64,000 nucleotides of DNA. It comes from Formosa sp. L2A11. Lineage in GTDB: Bacteria; Bacteroidota; Bacteroidia; Flavobacteriales; Flavobacteriaceae. Positions 1 to 9,282 of the stretch are shown here, in pieces. Both the position numbers and the translations under genes were made by a program. The notes below the pieces were generated by a model. The model searched no databases. It saw nothing but the letters and a program-made list of their open reading frames with translations, and was not told the DNA's origin. The stretch spans positions 2,852,001 to 2,916,000 of the forward strand of contig NZ_CP047028.1 in assembly GCF_009796865.1 (NCBI RefSeq), in the 5' to 3' direction. How positions within the stretch are numbered: position 1 is the first letter of the stretch; each line of letters begins with the position of its first letter.

Positions 1-14
1 AATGTAAGAAATTA

Positions 15-998
15 TTAATTATAATAATCAGACATACAGCCAATATGCACTTTCATTTCTTCAACAACATGAAGTGGAGAAATTATTTTAACCCAACGAT
101 TGTATCTTAAAATTTGCATAAAAAACTCGTAACTCGGTTCTACATAAATTTTAAGCTCACCCCAAATTCTAGTATTACTATAATCTAAGTCTTGAGTATC
201 TAGATCTTGTGGTCTTGACACAATAATTTGTGAATGGTGTAACGGATTGCTTTCTAAATATTTAAAATGATGATTAGCCACTTGAATATGAATCCACGTC
301 GGGGGAATATCCGATTTTAATATTCCGATGGAGTTTTTAAAATACTCGGAATCATTAAAAGGAACTGGATTTTTACAGACCCTGTTTGTTATAGATAATC
401 CGTTAATTCTATTATCCAAACACAAGGCATAAATACCTATTTCAGAATTATGAGCAATTAAATACCAAGCATTATTAATTTCTTTAATATGCAGCGGTTG
501 AAATATATTTTTTATTTTCTGAAACCGGTTATCGTCATACCAACCTTTATAATCTACTTCTATAAGGTACTGGCATTCTATGGCATTAATAAGCGCAACC
601 ATGTCTATAAACGGACTTAAAGACGTTCTGGAAGTGGTAACAAAATCTTTCCAAGCATGCGCGTGATGATGTAATAAATACAACTCTGTTTTCTCGAAAA
701 TCTCTTTTAAATCATCGTTTATAATAAAATCTTCTTCTAATACATAATAACCACTAAAACGTTTATGCTTAATTTGTATATTATTAAAAGATCTAATGTC
801 TTTAATATCACGATTTATAGTTTTTCTGCTATTAGACTCTAATTTTTCGTAAAGTGAATCGTCATTATGTCGTTTAACTATAGCTTCTAATGCCTTCTTT
901 AATTCTTCATAAGTAACATAAGGCTTAGATAACCCATATAATTCTGGATTTTTAATAATACGTAATACATAATAGCGTCTAAGAAATTCTGAAGTCAT
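15..998 (-). CDS. WYL-domain transcriptional regulator
   Basis: Complete 327-residue protein starting at an ATG at 998. The N-terminal part (about 1-85) looks like a helical/winged-helix DNA-binding region. Residues about 135-215 carry a WYL domain, with the Trp-Tyr-Leu signature at 178-180. WYL proteins are usually ligand- or nucleic-acid-responsive transcription factors. The gene is divergent from the flippase at 1087 with 88 bp between them. Nothing nearby resembles a defence locus, although some WYL proteins control such loci, and the target is unknown. Family call is firm; regulated genes are not inferable. Confidence 0.85.
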   Translation of the reverse strand: MTSEFLRRYYVLRIIKNPELYGLSKPYVTYEELKKALEAIVKRHNDDSLYEKLESNSRKTINRDIKDIRSFNNIQIKHKRFSGYYVLEEDFIINDDLKEIFEKTELYLLHHHAHAWKDFVTTSRTSLSPFIDMVALINAIECQYLIEVDYKGWYDDNRFQKIKNIFQPLHIKEINNAWYLIAHNSEIGIYALCLDNRINGLSITNRVCKNPVPFNDSEYFKNSIGILKSDIPPTWIHIQVANHHFKYLESNPLHHSQIIVSRPQDLDTQDLDYSNTRIWGELKIYVEPSYEFFMQILRYNRWVKIISPLHVVEEMKVHIGCMSDYYN

Positions 999-1073
999 AA
1001 ATAGTGATTAACTTCAGCAAAATAATAAATAAGAATCAAAGTTCTATACACAAGGCTATTTTATATATTTGAA

Positions 1074-1081
1074 ATTTTTAT
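1074..1081 (+). promoter_or_regulatory. candidate -7 promoter element (TATATTTG)
   Basis: Matches the Bacteroidota TAnnTTTG -7 consensus, 5 bp before the ATG at 1087. A transcript from here would be nearly leaderless. No convincing -33 TTTG is seen at the usual spacing. Confidence 0.3.
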
Positions 1082-1086
1082 AGTAT

Positions 1087-2346
1087 ATGAAAATAGCATT
1101 CAGTAAAAAAGATATTAGCTCTACAACCTGGTTTTCATTAGAAAAAGGGATTCAACTTTTTGCTGGAGTTTTCATTGTACCCAAAATATTCAATACTTTA
1201 GGGACTGTAGATATTGGTAAATTACATCTTGTAGAAGCCATTTTAGGTCTGTTTACACCTGTTTTTTTTCTGGGATTGGCCGCGATTTGTATTCGAGAAA
1301 TTGTATTACAACCAAAAAAAAGTGAAACCATTATTGCAACAACATTTGTAATGCGGTTTTTAACTTGGATTTTGCTCACTATAGGCATAATAGGTTATTT
1401 GCTAATTACTAAAAACACATCGTTATTTACTTTATATTTTGTTTTATTATTTAGTTATTTATTTAGATTAACAGATATTTTCGAATTTTATTTCTTAGCT
1501 AAAAAGCAGGCTAAATTTATTTTTTTAAGTAAAATTATAAGCCTTTGTATTGTATTATTATTACAATATTATGGTGTTAAGAATGAAAAAGGCGTAACAT
1601 ATTTTGCAGAAATTATAGCCTTAGATTTTCTAATTCAAGGTATAATTTATACCATCGCATTAATTTTAAATCGTCAATTTTCGTTTAAAAAATTATCTAT
1701 TTCTATACCACTGGGAAAGCAATTATTAATAATGGGATTCCCTTTAATGCTATCTAACGCCTTAGTGATGCTTTATATTGGTATTGATGAAATGTTTTTA
1801 AAATACTTTTATAACGATCATGCAAACGGCATATTTGGAAGTGTACAATATTTAGTTATTGGCTTAAGCTGGACCTTAGGATTTGCTATAATTAACGCAC
1901 TATACCCATCTCTTGCAGAGTCTTTTAAAAGCAATAAAGAACATTATTATACTAAAATGAAACAATTGGGAATAACAATGATTGTTTTAGGAATTGGTAT
2001 TGCGATATTTTATACTTTTTTAGGAAATTTTATTTTGAGCACCTATTTTTCAGATCAATATCAGGAGGCTAAATCGCCGCTTCATATTTTTTGTTGGGCT
2101 CCATTATTTATATTTATGGGCATGCTTTATGAAAAACATTTGCTATCTACAAACCAGTTACAACACGAAGTATATAGGTTTACTTTAGGTTGTGTTACAA
2201 ATCTTATATTATGTTATATTTTAATTCCTTTATATTATTTAAATGGAGCAGCAATTGCCGTTTTGTTAAGTCATTTTGTAACTAATATTATGTATCCATC
2301 ACTACAATTATTTTTACAGAAAAAACTTACTCCTAAATTTAAATAA
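1087..2346 (+). CDS. polysaccharide flippase (Wzx/MATE-like)
   Basis: A 419-residue, highly hydrophobic protein with about 12 predicted membrane helices and short polar loops, as in the MOP-superfamily flippases that move lipid-linked oligosaccharides across the inner membrane. The start region and the 'VQYLVIGLSWTLGFAIINALYPSL' area (around residues 255-277) fit the oligosaccharide flippase family. It stands apart from any glycosyltransferase cluster, so the substrate is unknown. The next gene starts 3 bp after its stop, so the two are probably co-transcribed. Confidence 0.75.
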   Translation: MKIAFSKKDISSTTWFSLEKGIQLFAGVFIVPKIFNTLGTVDIGKLHLVEAILGLFTPVFFLGLAAICIREIVLQPKKSETIIATTFVMRFLTWILLTIGIIGYLLITKNTSLFTLYFVLLFSYLFRLTDIFEFYFLAKKQAKFIFLSKIISLCIVLLLQYYGVKNEKGVTYFAEIIALDFLIQGIIYTIALILNRQFSFKKLSISIPLGKQLLIMGFPLMLSNALVMLYIGIDEMFLKYFYNDHANGIFGSVQYLVIGLSWTLGFAIINALYPSLAESFKSNKEHYYTKMKQLGITMIVLGIGIAIFYTFLGNFILSTYFSDQYQEAKSPLHIFCWAPLFIFMGMLYEKHLLSTNQLQHEVYRFTLGCVTNLILCYILIPLYYLNGAAIAVLLSHFVTNIMYPSLQLFLQKKLTPKFK

Positions 2347-2349
2347 AAC

Positions 2350-3018
2350 ATGAATCTACTTATACTTGCCCTTACTCCTGTTTTAGTAATTATACTTTAC
2401 ATTTATTATAAAGATAAATACGAGAAAGAACCAAAAATCTTGTTGTTTTATAACTTTCTACTTGGTGCTTTTGTAAGTATCATTATCACTACAATTATCT
2501 CCCTTTTTTACAACTATAATTTAGTTCTAGATCAATATAGCGTAATGCAACAATTTATTAGAGCTTTTCTAGTTGTTGGCCTTACAGAAGAATTTAGTAA
2601 ATATGTAATTGTACGTTATTTTGCACAACCTAATAAAGCCTTTAACGAACCTTTTGATGGTATAATATATGCCGTAATGGTGTCTATGGGGTTTGCGGCC
2701 ACAGAAAATATTTTTTATATTTTTGAAGGCGGCATACAATCTGGTATTTTACGAGCATTTACAGCTATTCCGGCGCATGCTAGTTTTGCAATTCTTATGG
2801 GGTATTTTATGGGGAAAGCAAAATTTTCTAAACATAGAATTAAGTATAATATAATGGGATTATTACTTGCTGCATGCTTTCACGGTACTTACGATTTCTT
2901 TCTTTTTATAGATTTTATACCTGGAATTTGGGCTGGAGCATTTATTTCTTTATTTGTAGGAATTTGGCTATCAAGGAAGGCAATAAAAAAACATCAAGAC
3001 AAATCATATTTTAAATAA
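2350..3018 (+). CDS. PrsW-family intramembrane metalloprotease
   Basis: A 222-residue multi-pass membrane protein with the PrsW motifs: the EEFSK box near residue 80, a DGIIYA...ATEN block near 100-120, IPAHA near 138 and FHGTYDF near 177. PrsW in Bacillus cleaves an anti-sigma factor at a membrane site; the substrate here is unknown. It follows the flippase by 3 bp, a tight operon link. It could alternatively be a non-proteolytic paralogue, but the conserved acidic and His residues are present. Confidence 0.8.
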   Translation: MNLLILALTPVLVIILYIYYKDKYEKEPKILLFYNFLLGAFVSIIITTIISLFYNYNLVLDQYSVMQQFIRAFLVVGLTEEFSKYVIVRYFAQPNKAFNEPFDGIIYAVMVSMGFAATENIFYIFEGGIQSGILRAFTAIPAHASFAILMGYFMGKAKFSKHRIKYNIMGLLLAACFHGTYDFFLFIDFIPGIWAGAFISLFVGIWLSRKAIKKHQDKSYFK

Positions 3019-3052
3019 TAGTACTATCTTTATTTCCCGAAAATCTCATTAG

Positions 3053-4978
3053 ATGAACATGATGAAGAACACAATTGCTGATCGCGTTGCCGACTTTATA
3101 AAAAACTTCCCTCCTTTCGACCTACTCGATAAGGATCAACTATTAGATATATCTAAAGAAGTTAAAATCAAATATTTAGACAAAGAAAACATCATATATA
3201 ATATAAACGATCCTTTACACGATCAGTTCTATATGATATATAAAGGAGCCGTTAAACTTAAGAAATACATCAACGAAAAATTGGAAACAATAGATCAGTT
3301 TGATGAAGGAGATGTGTTTGGATTGCGTCCATTATTTGCAAAAGAAAATTATGCCATCACTTCTGTAACAGAAGAAGAGACAATTTTATATTGTATTCCT
3401 ATAGATATGTTCCATCCTTTTATTGATAATAATAAGGATGTTCGTCAATATTTAATCGAGAGTTTCGCGTCAAATACAGAGAATCCATTTTCTAACGAAT
3501 TTCAAAAAAAATTATTGAAAGACGATGTGAAGTTAGATTTCTCAAAGGATATGTTCGAAATGCAACCTGTCCGTCTTATTAAAAATGTAATTACAGCTAA
3601 GCAAACTTCAAGTATAAAAGATGCTGCAAAGTTAATGTCTGAAAATAATGTAGGATCTATAATTATTGAAGATAAAGACTGCCCAATTGGTATTATTACC
3701 GATAAAGATTTAAGATTACATGTCGCTACAGGAAACTTTTCTATAAACGATGATGTTTCAAAAATCATGAATCATCCAGTAATGTGCTATAAAAAGAACA
3801 TTACTATTGCGCAAGCACAAATCACCATGATGAAACACAAAATCAATCAGATTGTGGTGACTAAAGATGGTACGCCTAATTCAAAAATATCTGGTGTATT
3901 TTCTGAGCATGATATAATTGTAATGAAAGGTACAAATCCTTCCGTTTTAATGAAAGCTATAAAACGTTCTAACTCGACTAAAGAGTTAAAACGCATTCGT
4001 GAAAAAATCATGATGCTTTTAGAAGGCTATATTCAACAAAACATTCCGCTTACACATATAAATAATATAATTTTCGAATTAAACGATGCAACTATAAAAC
4101 GTGTTATAGAGCGTTGTGTAGAGAAGATGGATCAAGCTCCTCCTGTTAAATTTGCATGGATGTCTTTAGGAAGTCAAGGTAGAAAAGAACAACTTTTACA
4201 TACCGATCAGGATAATGCTATTGTGTTTGAAAATACAGACGACGACCATATAGAAGAAGTTAGAACTTACTTTTTGGCGTTGGCTAAAAAAGTAAATAAG
4301 CGTTTAAAAACTATAGGTTTTGAATATTGCCCAGGAGAAATGATGGCAAAAAACCCTAAATACTGCTTAAGCATTGACGAATGGGAAAATCAATTCTCTG
4401 CTTGGACAAGAGAAACTGGAGACGATGAACTGCTTTTATGTTCTATCTTTTTCGATTTCGATATTACTTACGGAGATATAGCACTTATCACTCAGCTTAC
4501 AGAACACGTTACAGAAATTACAAAAGGCAATTTAATTTTCCAATCTAAATTAGGTGCAAGTTCTTTAAGAAACCCATCTCCTTTAGGATTCTTCAGACAG
4601 TTTTTAGTTGAACAAGATGGAGAACATAAAGATCACTTCGATTTAAAAAAACGTGCTATAATGCCTGTTACAGATGCAGGTAGATTATTAGCCATACACT
4701 ATCAAATTATAAGTATTAATAATACTGCAGAGCGTTTTGAAAAATTAGCAGAGATAATGCCTGAAGATGAAGAGCTGTTTTTATCTTGTGCATATGCCTC
4801 TAAAGCATTATTAAAATTTAGAACAAAACACGGATTACGCCACCATAACAGCGGACGTTTCATTGCTTTAGCTGAATTATCTAAAGAAGAAAAAATGAAA
4901 TTAAAACGTTGTTTTAAAGCAATTTCTAAAGTACAAGAACTTATTAAGTTAAAATTTAATTTAAAGAATTTTATTTAA
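3053..4978 (+). CDS. cNMP-binding/CBS/DUF294 nucleotidyltransferase-like protein
   Basis: A 641-residue cytosolic protein. Domains in order: cyclic-nucleotide-binding fold (about 20-145), a tandem CBS pair (about 175-300), a DUF294 putative nucleotidyltransferase (about 335-475) with the GSQGRKEQ and TDQDNA motifs, and a DUF294 C-terminal helical domain (about 490-635). In other bacteria this architecture sits beside a DnaQ-like exonuclease and acetate-utilisation genes. Its stop and the ATG of the exonuclease share one base (TAATG), suggesting translational coupling. The biochemical activity and ligand are not known from sequence; a sensor or nucleotidyl-transfer role is inferred. Confidence 0.85.
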   Translation: MNMMKNTIADRVADFIKNFPPFDLLDKDQLLDISKEVKIKYLDKENIIYNINDPLHDQFYMIYKGAVKLKKYINEKLETIDQFDEGDVFGLRPLFAKENYAITSVTEEETILYCIPIDMFHPFIDNNKDVRQYLIESFASNTENPFSNEFQKKLLKDDVKLDFSKDMFEMQPVRLIKNVITAKQTSSIKDAAKLMSENNVGSIIIEDKDCPIGIITDKDLRLHVATGNFSINDDVSKIMNHPVMCYKKNITIAQAQITMMKHKINQIVVTKDGTPNSKISGVFSEHDIIVMKGTNPSVLMKAIKRSNSTKELKRIREKIMMLLEGYIQQNIPLTHINNIIFELNDATIKRVIERCVEKMDQAPPVKFAWMSLGSQGRKEQLLHTDQDNAIVFENTDDDHIEEVRTYFLALAKKVNKRLKTIGFEYCPGEMMAKNPKYCLSIDEWENQFSAWTRETGDDELLLCSIFFDFDITYGDIALITQLTEHVTEITKGNLIFQSKLGASSLRNPSPLGFFRQFLVEQDGEHKDHFDLKKRAIMPVTDAGRLLAIHYQIISINNTAERFEKLAEIMPEDEELFLSCAYASKALLKFRTKHGLRHHNSGRFIALAELSKEEKMKLKRCFKAISKVQELIKLKFNLKNFI

Positions 4979-5643
4979 TGAAATGGCCTTTTAACAAAAA
5001 GGAGAAAGCATATCCTGAATACTGGAAACGCTATAACTCTCACTTTTTAGAACCTAAAGAAACAGACATAAACACCTCTACTTACGTTGTCTTAGATACT
5101 GAAACAACAGGGTTTAATTACGAAAAGGACAGGATGTTATCTATTGGGGCTGTAAAAATTATAAATGGTTATATAGATATTAGTACAGCCTTCGAGTTTT
5201 ATATAAAACAAGATTATTTCAACGAAAGTACGGTAGAAATTCATGGCTTAATTAAAAACGAAAGATTAGAAACGGTTTCTGAAGAAGAAGCCGTTATTTT
5301 GTTTTTAGACTATATTAAAGACTCCGTTTTAGTTGCTCATCATGCGTTTTTCGATATTACCATGATTAACACTGCACTTAAGCGTTTAGAACTTCCCGAA
5401 TTAAAAAATAAGGTTTTAGACACCATGTTTATTTACAAGGCAACACGCTTAAAATCTAATCTTATAGATCCTAATAAAAAGTATACTTTAGATGAACTTG
5501 CCGAAAATTATGATATCGATTTAAGCGATAGGCATACAGCCTCTGGAGATGCTTTAATTACAGCAATCGCGTTTATAAAGTCTATGCAATTTCTTATAAA
5601 AACAAAGGCTTATACTTTAAAAGATCTCTTAAATTGTAAATAA
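4978..5643 (+). CDS. DnaQ-like 3'-5' exonuclease
   Basis: A 221-residue DEDD-family exonuclease. ExoI motif DTETTG is near residue 39, ExoII includes AHHAFFD near 120, and ExoIII carries HTASGDA near 187, giving the DEDDh set. This is the fold of the DNA polymerase III epsilon subunit, but the protein is free-standing rather than fused to a polymerase. It overlaps the upstream DUF294 gene by one base, a pairing seen in many genomes, so it probably acts with it rather than as the replicative proofreader. Confidence 0.85.
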   Translation: MKWPFNKKEKAYPEYWKRYNSHFLEPKETDINTSTYVVLDTETTGFNYEKDRMLSIGAVKIINGYIDISTAFEFYIKQDYFNESTVEIHGLIKNERLETVSEEEAVILFLDYIKDSVLVAHHAFFDITMINTALKRLELPELKNKVLDTMFIYKATRLKSNLIDPNKKYTLDELAENYDIDLSDRHTASGDALITAIAFIKSMQFLIKTKAYTLKDLLNCK

Positions 5644-5709
5644 CTCTATTTCAAAAAAAAATATAATCCTCATGTTATTTGTTATATTTACAAGACAAAC
5701 AAACATAAC

Positions 5710-6195
5710 ATGAGTAAATCTACCAAAGTAACCGTTAACGATTTGCATCATTTTAATCTCTCTTTAAAAGATGTAGATCAATTAGATTCTGTAGAGACAG
5801 AACACAATCACTTTCATATTATTCAAGAGCGTATTTCTTATACTGCCGAAATTTCTAAAACAGATTTTCAGAATAAATGTTACACTGTAAAAATTAATAA
5901 CACCGATTATCAGGTCAATATTTCAAACGATTTAGATAACCTAATTGCAGACATGGGATTCGAGATAGGCGCTTCAAAAAAAGTCGATGTCATTAATGCT
6001 CCTATGCCTGGATTAATTTTAGATATATCTGTAAAAGTTGGTGATCACGTAAAAGCAGACGACTCCTTATTAGTTTTAGAAGCAATGAAAATGGAAAACA
6101 GTATCGTATCTCCGCATGACGGTATTATAAAATCCATTGCTATAAAAGAAGGTATCACTGTAGATAAAGGTGATGTATTAATAGAATTTGAATAA
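5710..6195 (+). CDS. biotin carboxyl carrier protein of acyl-CoA carboxylase
   Basis: A 161-residue protein. The C-terminal half (about 94-161) is a biotinyl/lipoyl domain with the EAMKMEN motif; Lys127 is the predicted biotinylation site. The N-terminal half is a less conserved docking region. It is the first gene of a three-gene operon: biotin carboxylase begins 18 bp downstream, and the carboxyltransferase follows. Together they would carboxylate an acyl-CoA (acetyl- or propionyl-CoA) in the cytosol. The substrate cannot be fixed from this subunit. Confidence 0.88.
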   Translation: MSKSTKVTVNDLHHFNLSLKDVDQLDSVETEHNHFHIIQERISYTAEISKTDFQNKCYTVKINNTDYQVNISNDLDNLIADMGFEIGASKKVDVINAPMPGLILDISVKVGDHVKADDSLLVLEAMKMENSIVSPHDGIIKSIAIKEGITVDKGDVLIEFE

Positions 6196-6213
6196 CCTGT
6201 AACGTTCCTTATT

Positions 6214-7656
6214 ATGAAAAAAATACTAGTTGCAAATCGCGGCGAAATTGCCTTGCGTATTATGAAAACAGTAAAAAAAATGGGTATTAAAACCGTTGCC
6301 ATTTATTCTACTGCCGACAGAGAATCACCACATGTTACCTATGCAGATGAGGCTGTTTGCGTTGGCGAACCCTTATCTAGTGAATCGTATTTACTTGGTG
6401 ATAATATTATAAAAATAGCTAAAGAACTACACGTAGATGCTATACATCCCGGTTATGGTTTTCTTAGTGAAAATGCCGAATTTGTAGAAAAAGTTGAAGC
6501 TAATAATATCATTTTTATTGGCCCTACATCTGATGCTATAAAAACTATGGGAAGTAAAATAGCCGCCAAAGAAGCGGTTAAACATTATAACATTCCTATG
6601 GTTCCTGGCACAAAAGATGCAATTACAGATGTAAAAGAAGCCACTTTAATTGCAAAAAAAATAGGTTTTCCTATTCTAATAAAAGCTTCTGCTGGAGGTG
6701 GCGGAAAAGGGATGCGTATTGTTAAAAACGAACACGAGTTTGAGTCACAAATGTCTAGAGCAATTAGTGAAGCAACTCATGCTTTTGGAGATGGATCTGT
6801 ATTTATTGAAAAATATATAGCTTCTCCCCGACATATTGAAATTCAAATCATGGCAGATAGTTTTGGTCATACTGTACATTTATTTGAACGTGAATGTAGC
6901 ATACAACGGCGCCATCAAAAAGTAATTGAAGAAGCACCATCGTCTATTCTTACGCCTGCTTTACGAGAAAAAATGGGAGAAGCGGCTATAAAAGTTGCAA
7001 AAGCGTGTAAATATGTTGGTGCTGGTACAGTTGAATTTTTACTAGATGAAAATAATACTTTTTATTTCTTAGAAATGAATACCAGATTACAAGTAGAACA
7101 TCCCGTTACAGAATACATTACAGGTCTAGATCTTGTAGAATTACAAATTAAAATAGCAAGAGGAGAATCTTTAAACTTAATACAAGGCGATTTAGAAATT
7201 AAAGGGCATGCCTTCGAACTGCGTGTATATGCAGAAGATCCTTTAAATAACTTCTTTCCAAGTATTGGAAAATTAAATGTGTACAAAATACCTGAAGGAG
7301 AAAATATACGTGTTGATAATGGAGTAAACGAAGGTGCAGATGTTTCTATTTATTACGATCCATTATTAGCAAAATTAATAACCTATGGACCAACTCGAGA
7401 AGCTGCTATTCTAACTATGGTAAAAGCGATAGACGCCTATAAAGTTGAAGGTATATTTACAACCTTAAGATTTGGAAAATTTGTATTCCAAAATGCAGCA
7501 TTTCGCGAAGGTAATTTCGATACTAACTTTGTAAACATTTATTACGAACCAAATATTTTACAAAAACAAGCCGAAAAAGAAGCCAGACTTGCCGCTTTAA
7601 TCGCTTTAAAACAATATCAAATAGACTTAAAACAAGTGAGATTACCTAATAGTTAA
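6214..7656 (+). CDS. accC: biotin carboxylase subunit of acyl-CoA carboxylase
   Basis: A 480-residue ATP-grasp enzyme that carboxylates biotin on the carrier protein with ATP and bicarbonate. Visible are the N-terminal domain start KKILVANRGEIALRI, the glycine-rich ATP loop GGGGKGMRIV near residue 162, and the catalytic EMNTRLQVEHPVTE segment near 286. Length is close to stand-alone AccC (about 450) with a short C-terminal extension. It lies between the carrier and carboxyltransferase genes with 18 and 11 bp gaps. It could also serve the distant carboxyltransferase at 37458, which has no biotin carboxylase of its own in this window. Confidence 0.92.
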   Translation: MKKILVANRGEIALRIMKTVKKMGIKTVAIYSTADRESPHVTYADEAVCVGEPLSSESYLLGDNIIKIAKELHVDAIHPGYGFLSENAEFVEKVEANNIIFIGPTSDAIKTMGSKIAAKEAVKHYNIPMVPGTKDAITDVKEATLIAKKIGFPILIKASAGGGGKGMRIVKNEHEFESQMSRAISEATHAFGDGSVFIEKYIASPRHIEIQIMADSFGHTVHLFERECSIQRRHQKVIEEAPSSILTPALREKMGEAAIKVAKACKYVGAGTVEFLLDENNTFYFLEMNTRLQVEHPVTEYITGLDLVELQIKIARGESLNLIQGDLEIKGHAFELRVYAEDPLNNFFPSIGKLNVYKIPEGENIRVDNGVNEGADVSIYYDPLLAKLITYGPTREAAILTMVKAIDAYKVEGIFTTLRFGKFVFQNAAFREGNFDTNFVNIYYEPNILQKQAEKEARLAALIALKQYQIDLKQVRLPNS

Positions 7657-7667
7657 ATTGAAATTTT

Positions 7668-9209
7668 ATGGATTCTAAAACAAAAATACTATCCGATAAA
7701 TTAGCTAAAGCCCATCTTGGCGGAGGAACTCATCGTATAGAAACACAACATAGTAAAAAGAAACTTACAGCAAGAGAACGTGTCGAATATCTATTAGATA
7801 CTAACTCTTTTGAAGAAATAGGCATATTAGTTACTCACCGAACTACAGATTTCAATATGGATAAAGAAATCTATTTTGGAGACGGTGTTGTTACTGGATA
7901 TGGAACAATACATAACCGATTGGTTTATATTTTTGCACAGGATTTTACAGTTTTTGGCGGATCTTTATCCGAAACTCATGCCGAAAAAATATGTAAAGTC
8001 ATGGATCTTGCATTAAAAATGGGAGCACCATTAATTGGATTAAACGATTCTGGAGGTGCAAGAATTCAAGAAGGTGTACGTTCTCTTGGTGGTTATGCAG
8101 ATATATTTCATAAAAATGTACAATCATCCGGAATTATACCTCAAATCTCAGCAATTATGGGACCTTGTGCTGGAGGAGCCGTATATTCTCCTGCCATAAC
8201 AGATTTTACAATGATGGTGGAAAACAGCAGTTATATGTTTATTACTGGTCCTAATGTTGTAAAAACCGTAACGAATGAAGAAGTAAGTTCTGAAGATTTA
8301 GGTGGCGCACATACACATGCTACAAAATCTGGAGTTGCTCATATTACAGCTGTAAATGATGTAGAGTGTCTGGAACAAATTAAATCTTTACTTAGTTATT
8401 TACCACAAAATAATACAAAAAAAACTGCTAAAATTCCGTTTGAATTACAAGATGAAACGCGAGAAATATTAGCACAAATAATTCCAGATAATGCCAATAA
8501 ACCTTACGATATGCGTCGGGTAATCTATGGTATTATTGATGATAAATCTTTTTTCGAAATTCATAAAGATTATGCAGAAAATATTATTGTAGGATTTGCT
8601 AGACTTGGCGGCAGAAGTATTGGTATTGTAGCCAATCAGCCTTTATTTTTAGCAGGAGTATTAGATGTAAATAGTTCTAAAAAAGCAGCACGATTTACAC
8701 GATTTTGCGATAGTTTTAATATTCCTTTATTAATCTTGGTAGATGTTCCTGGCTTTTTACCAGGAACAGATCAGGAATGGAATGGTATTATTTCTAACGG
8801 TGCAAAATTACTCTATGCTTTAAGTGAAGCCACTGTACCGCGTATTACTGTAATTACAAGAAAAGCTTATGGCGGAGCTTACGATGTTATGAATTCTAAA
8901 CACATTGGAGCCGACATGAATTTTGCTTGGCCAACTGCCGAGATTGCTGTTATGGGAGCGAAAGGTGCCAGTGAAATTATTTTTAAAAATGAAATTAAAC
9001 AAGCTGAAGATCCTATAGCCAAACTAAAAGAAAAAGAAACCGAATACGCAGAAACATTTGCAAATCCGTATCGTGCCGCACAACGTGGTTTTATAGACGA
9101 AATTATTTTACCTAAAGATACACGAACAAAACTTTTAAAAGCATTTAGTATGCTAGAGGAAAAAACTGTAGAATTACCTAAACGTAAACATGGAAATATT
9201 CCTTTATAA
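7668..9209 (+). CDS. acyl-CoA carboxylase carboxyltransferase (propionyl-CoA carboxylase beta type)
   Basis: A 513-residue carboxyltransferase with fused N and C crotonase-like halves. The oxyanion-hole motifs are visible: GGARIQEGV near 125, [12 protein letters not shown] near 165, and the C-half motif [11 protein letters not shown] near 402. The length and lack of a CxxC zinc finger place it with PccB/AccD5-type enzymes rather than AccD. It transfers the carboxyl from biotin to an acyl-CoA, probably propionyl- or acetyl-CoA. It ends the operon and is followed by a strong bidirectional terminator. Confidence 0.9.
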   Translation: MDSKTKILSDKLAKAHLGGGTHRIETQHSKKKLTARERVEYLLDTNSFEEIGILVTHRTTDFNMDKEIYFGDGVVTGYGTIHNRLVYIFAQDFTVFGGSLSETHAEKICKVMDLALKMGAPLIGLNDSGGARIQEGVRSLGGYADIFHKNVQSSGIIPQISAIMGPCAGGAVYSPAITDFTMMVENSSYMFITGPNVVKTVTNEEVSSEDLGGAHTHATKSGVAHITAVNDVECLEQIKSLLSYLPQNNTKKTAKIPFELQDETREILAQIIPDNANKPYDMRRVIYGIIDDKSFFEIHKDYAENIIVGFARLGGRSIGIVANQPLFLAGVLDVNSSKKAARFTRFCDSFNIPLLILVDVPGFLPGTDQEWNGIISNGAKLLYALSEATVPRITVITRKAYGGAYDVMNSKHIGADMNFAWPTAEIAVMGAKGASEIIFKNEIKQAEDPIAKLKEKETEYAETFANPYRAAQRGFIDEIILPKDTRTKLLKAFSMLEEKTVELPKRKHGNIPL

Positions 9210-9227
9210 ATTGATCTAATTAAATAT

Positions 9228-9267
9228 AAAAGCCTTCAAAACAATACTGTTTTGAAGGCTTTTTTTT
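9228..9267. terminator. bidirectional intrinsic terminator
   Basis: A perfect 15-bp stem (AAAAGCCTTCAAAAC and its complement) with a 6-nt loop lies between convergent genes. The flanking A and T tracts let it work in both directions, for the carboxylase operon and for the ABC transporter. Confidence 0.9.
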
Positions 9268-9282
9268 GAAATATACGGTTAA

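Noticed and set aside
15-2346. WYL regulator at the edge as marker of a defence island
   Set aside because: The neighbouring genes are a flippase, PrsW protease and metabolic genes; no nuclease, helicase or toxin modules are present in view.
1087-2346. Polysaccharide biosynthesis locus
   Set aside because: A lone flippase without glycosyltransferases, polymerase or sugar-nucleotide genes does not make a locus.
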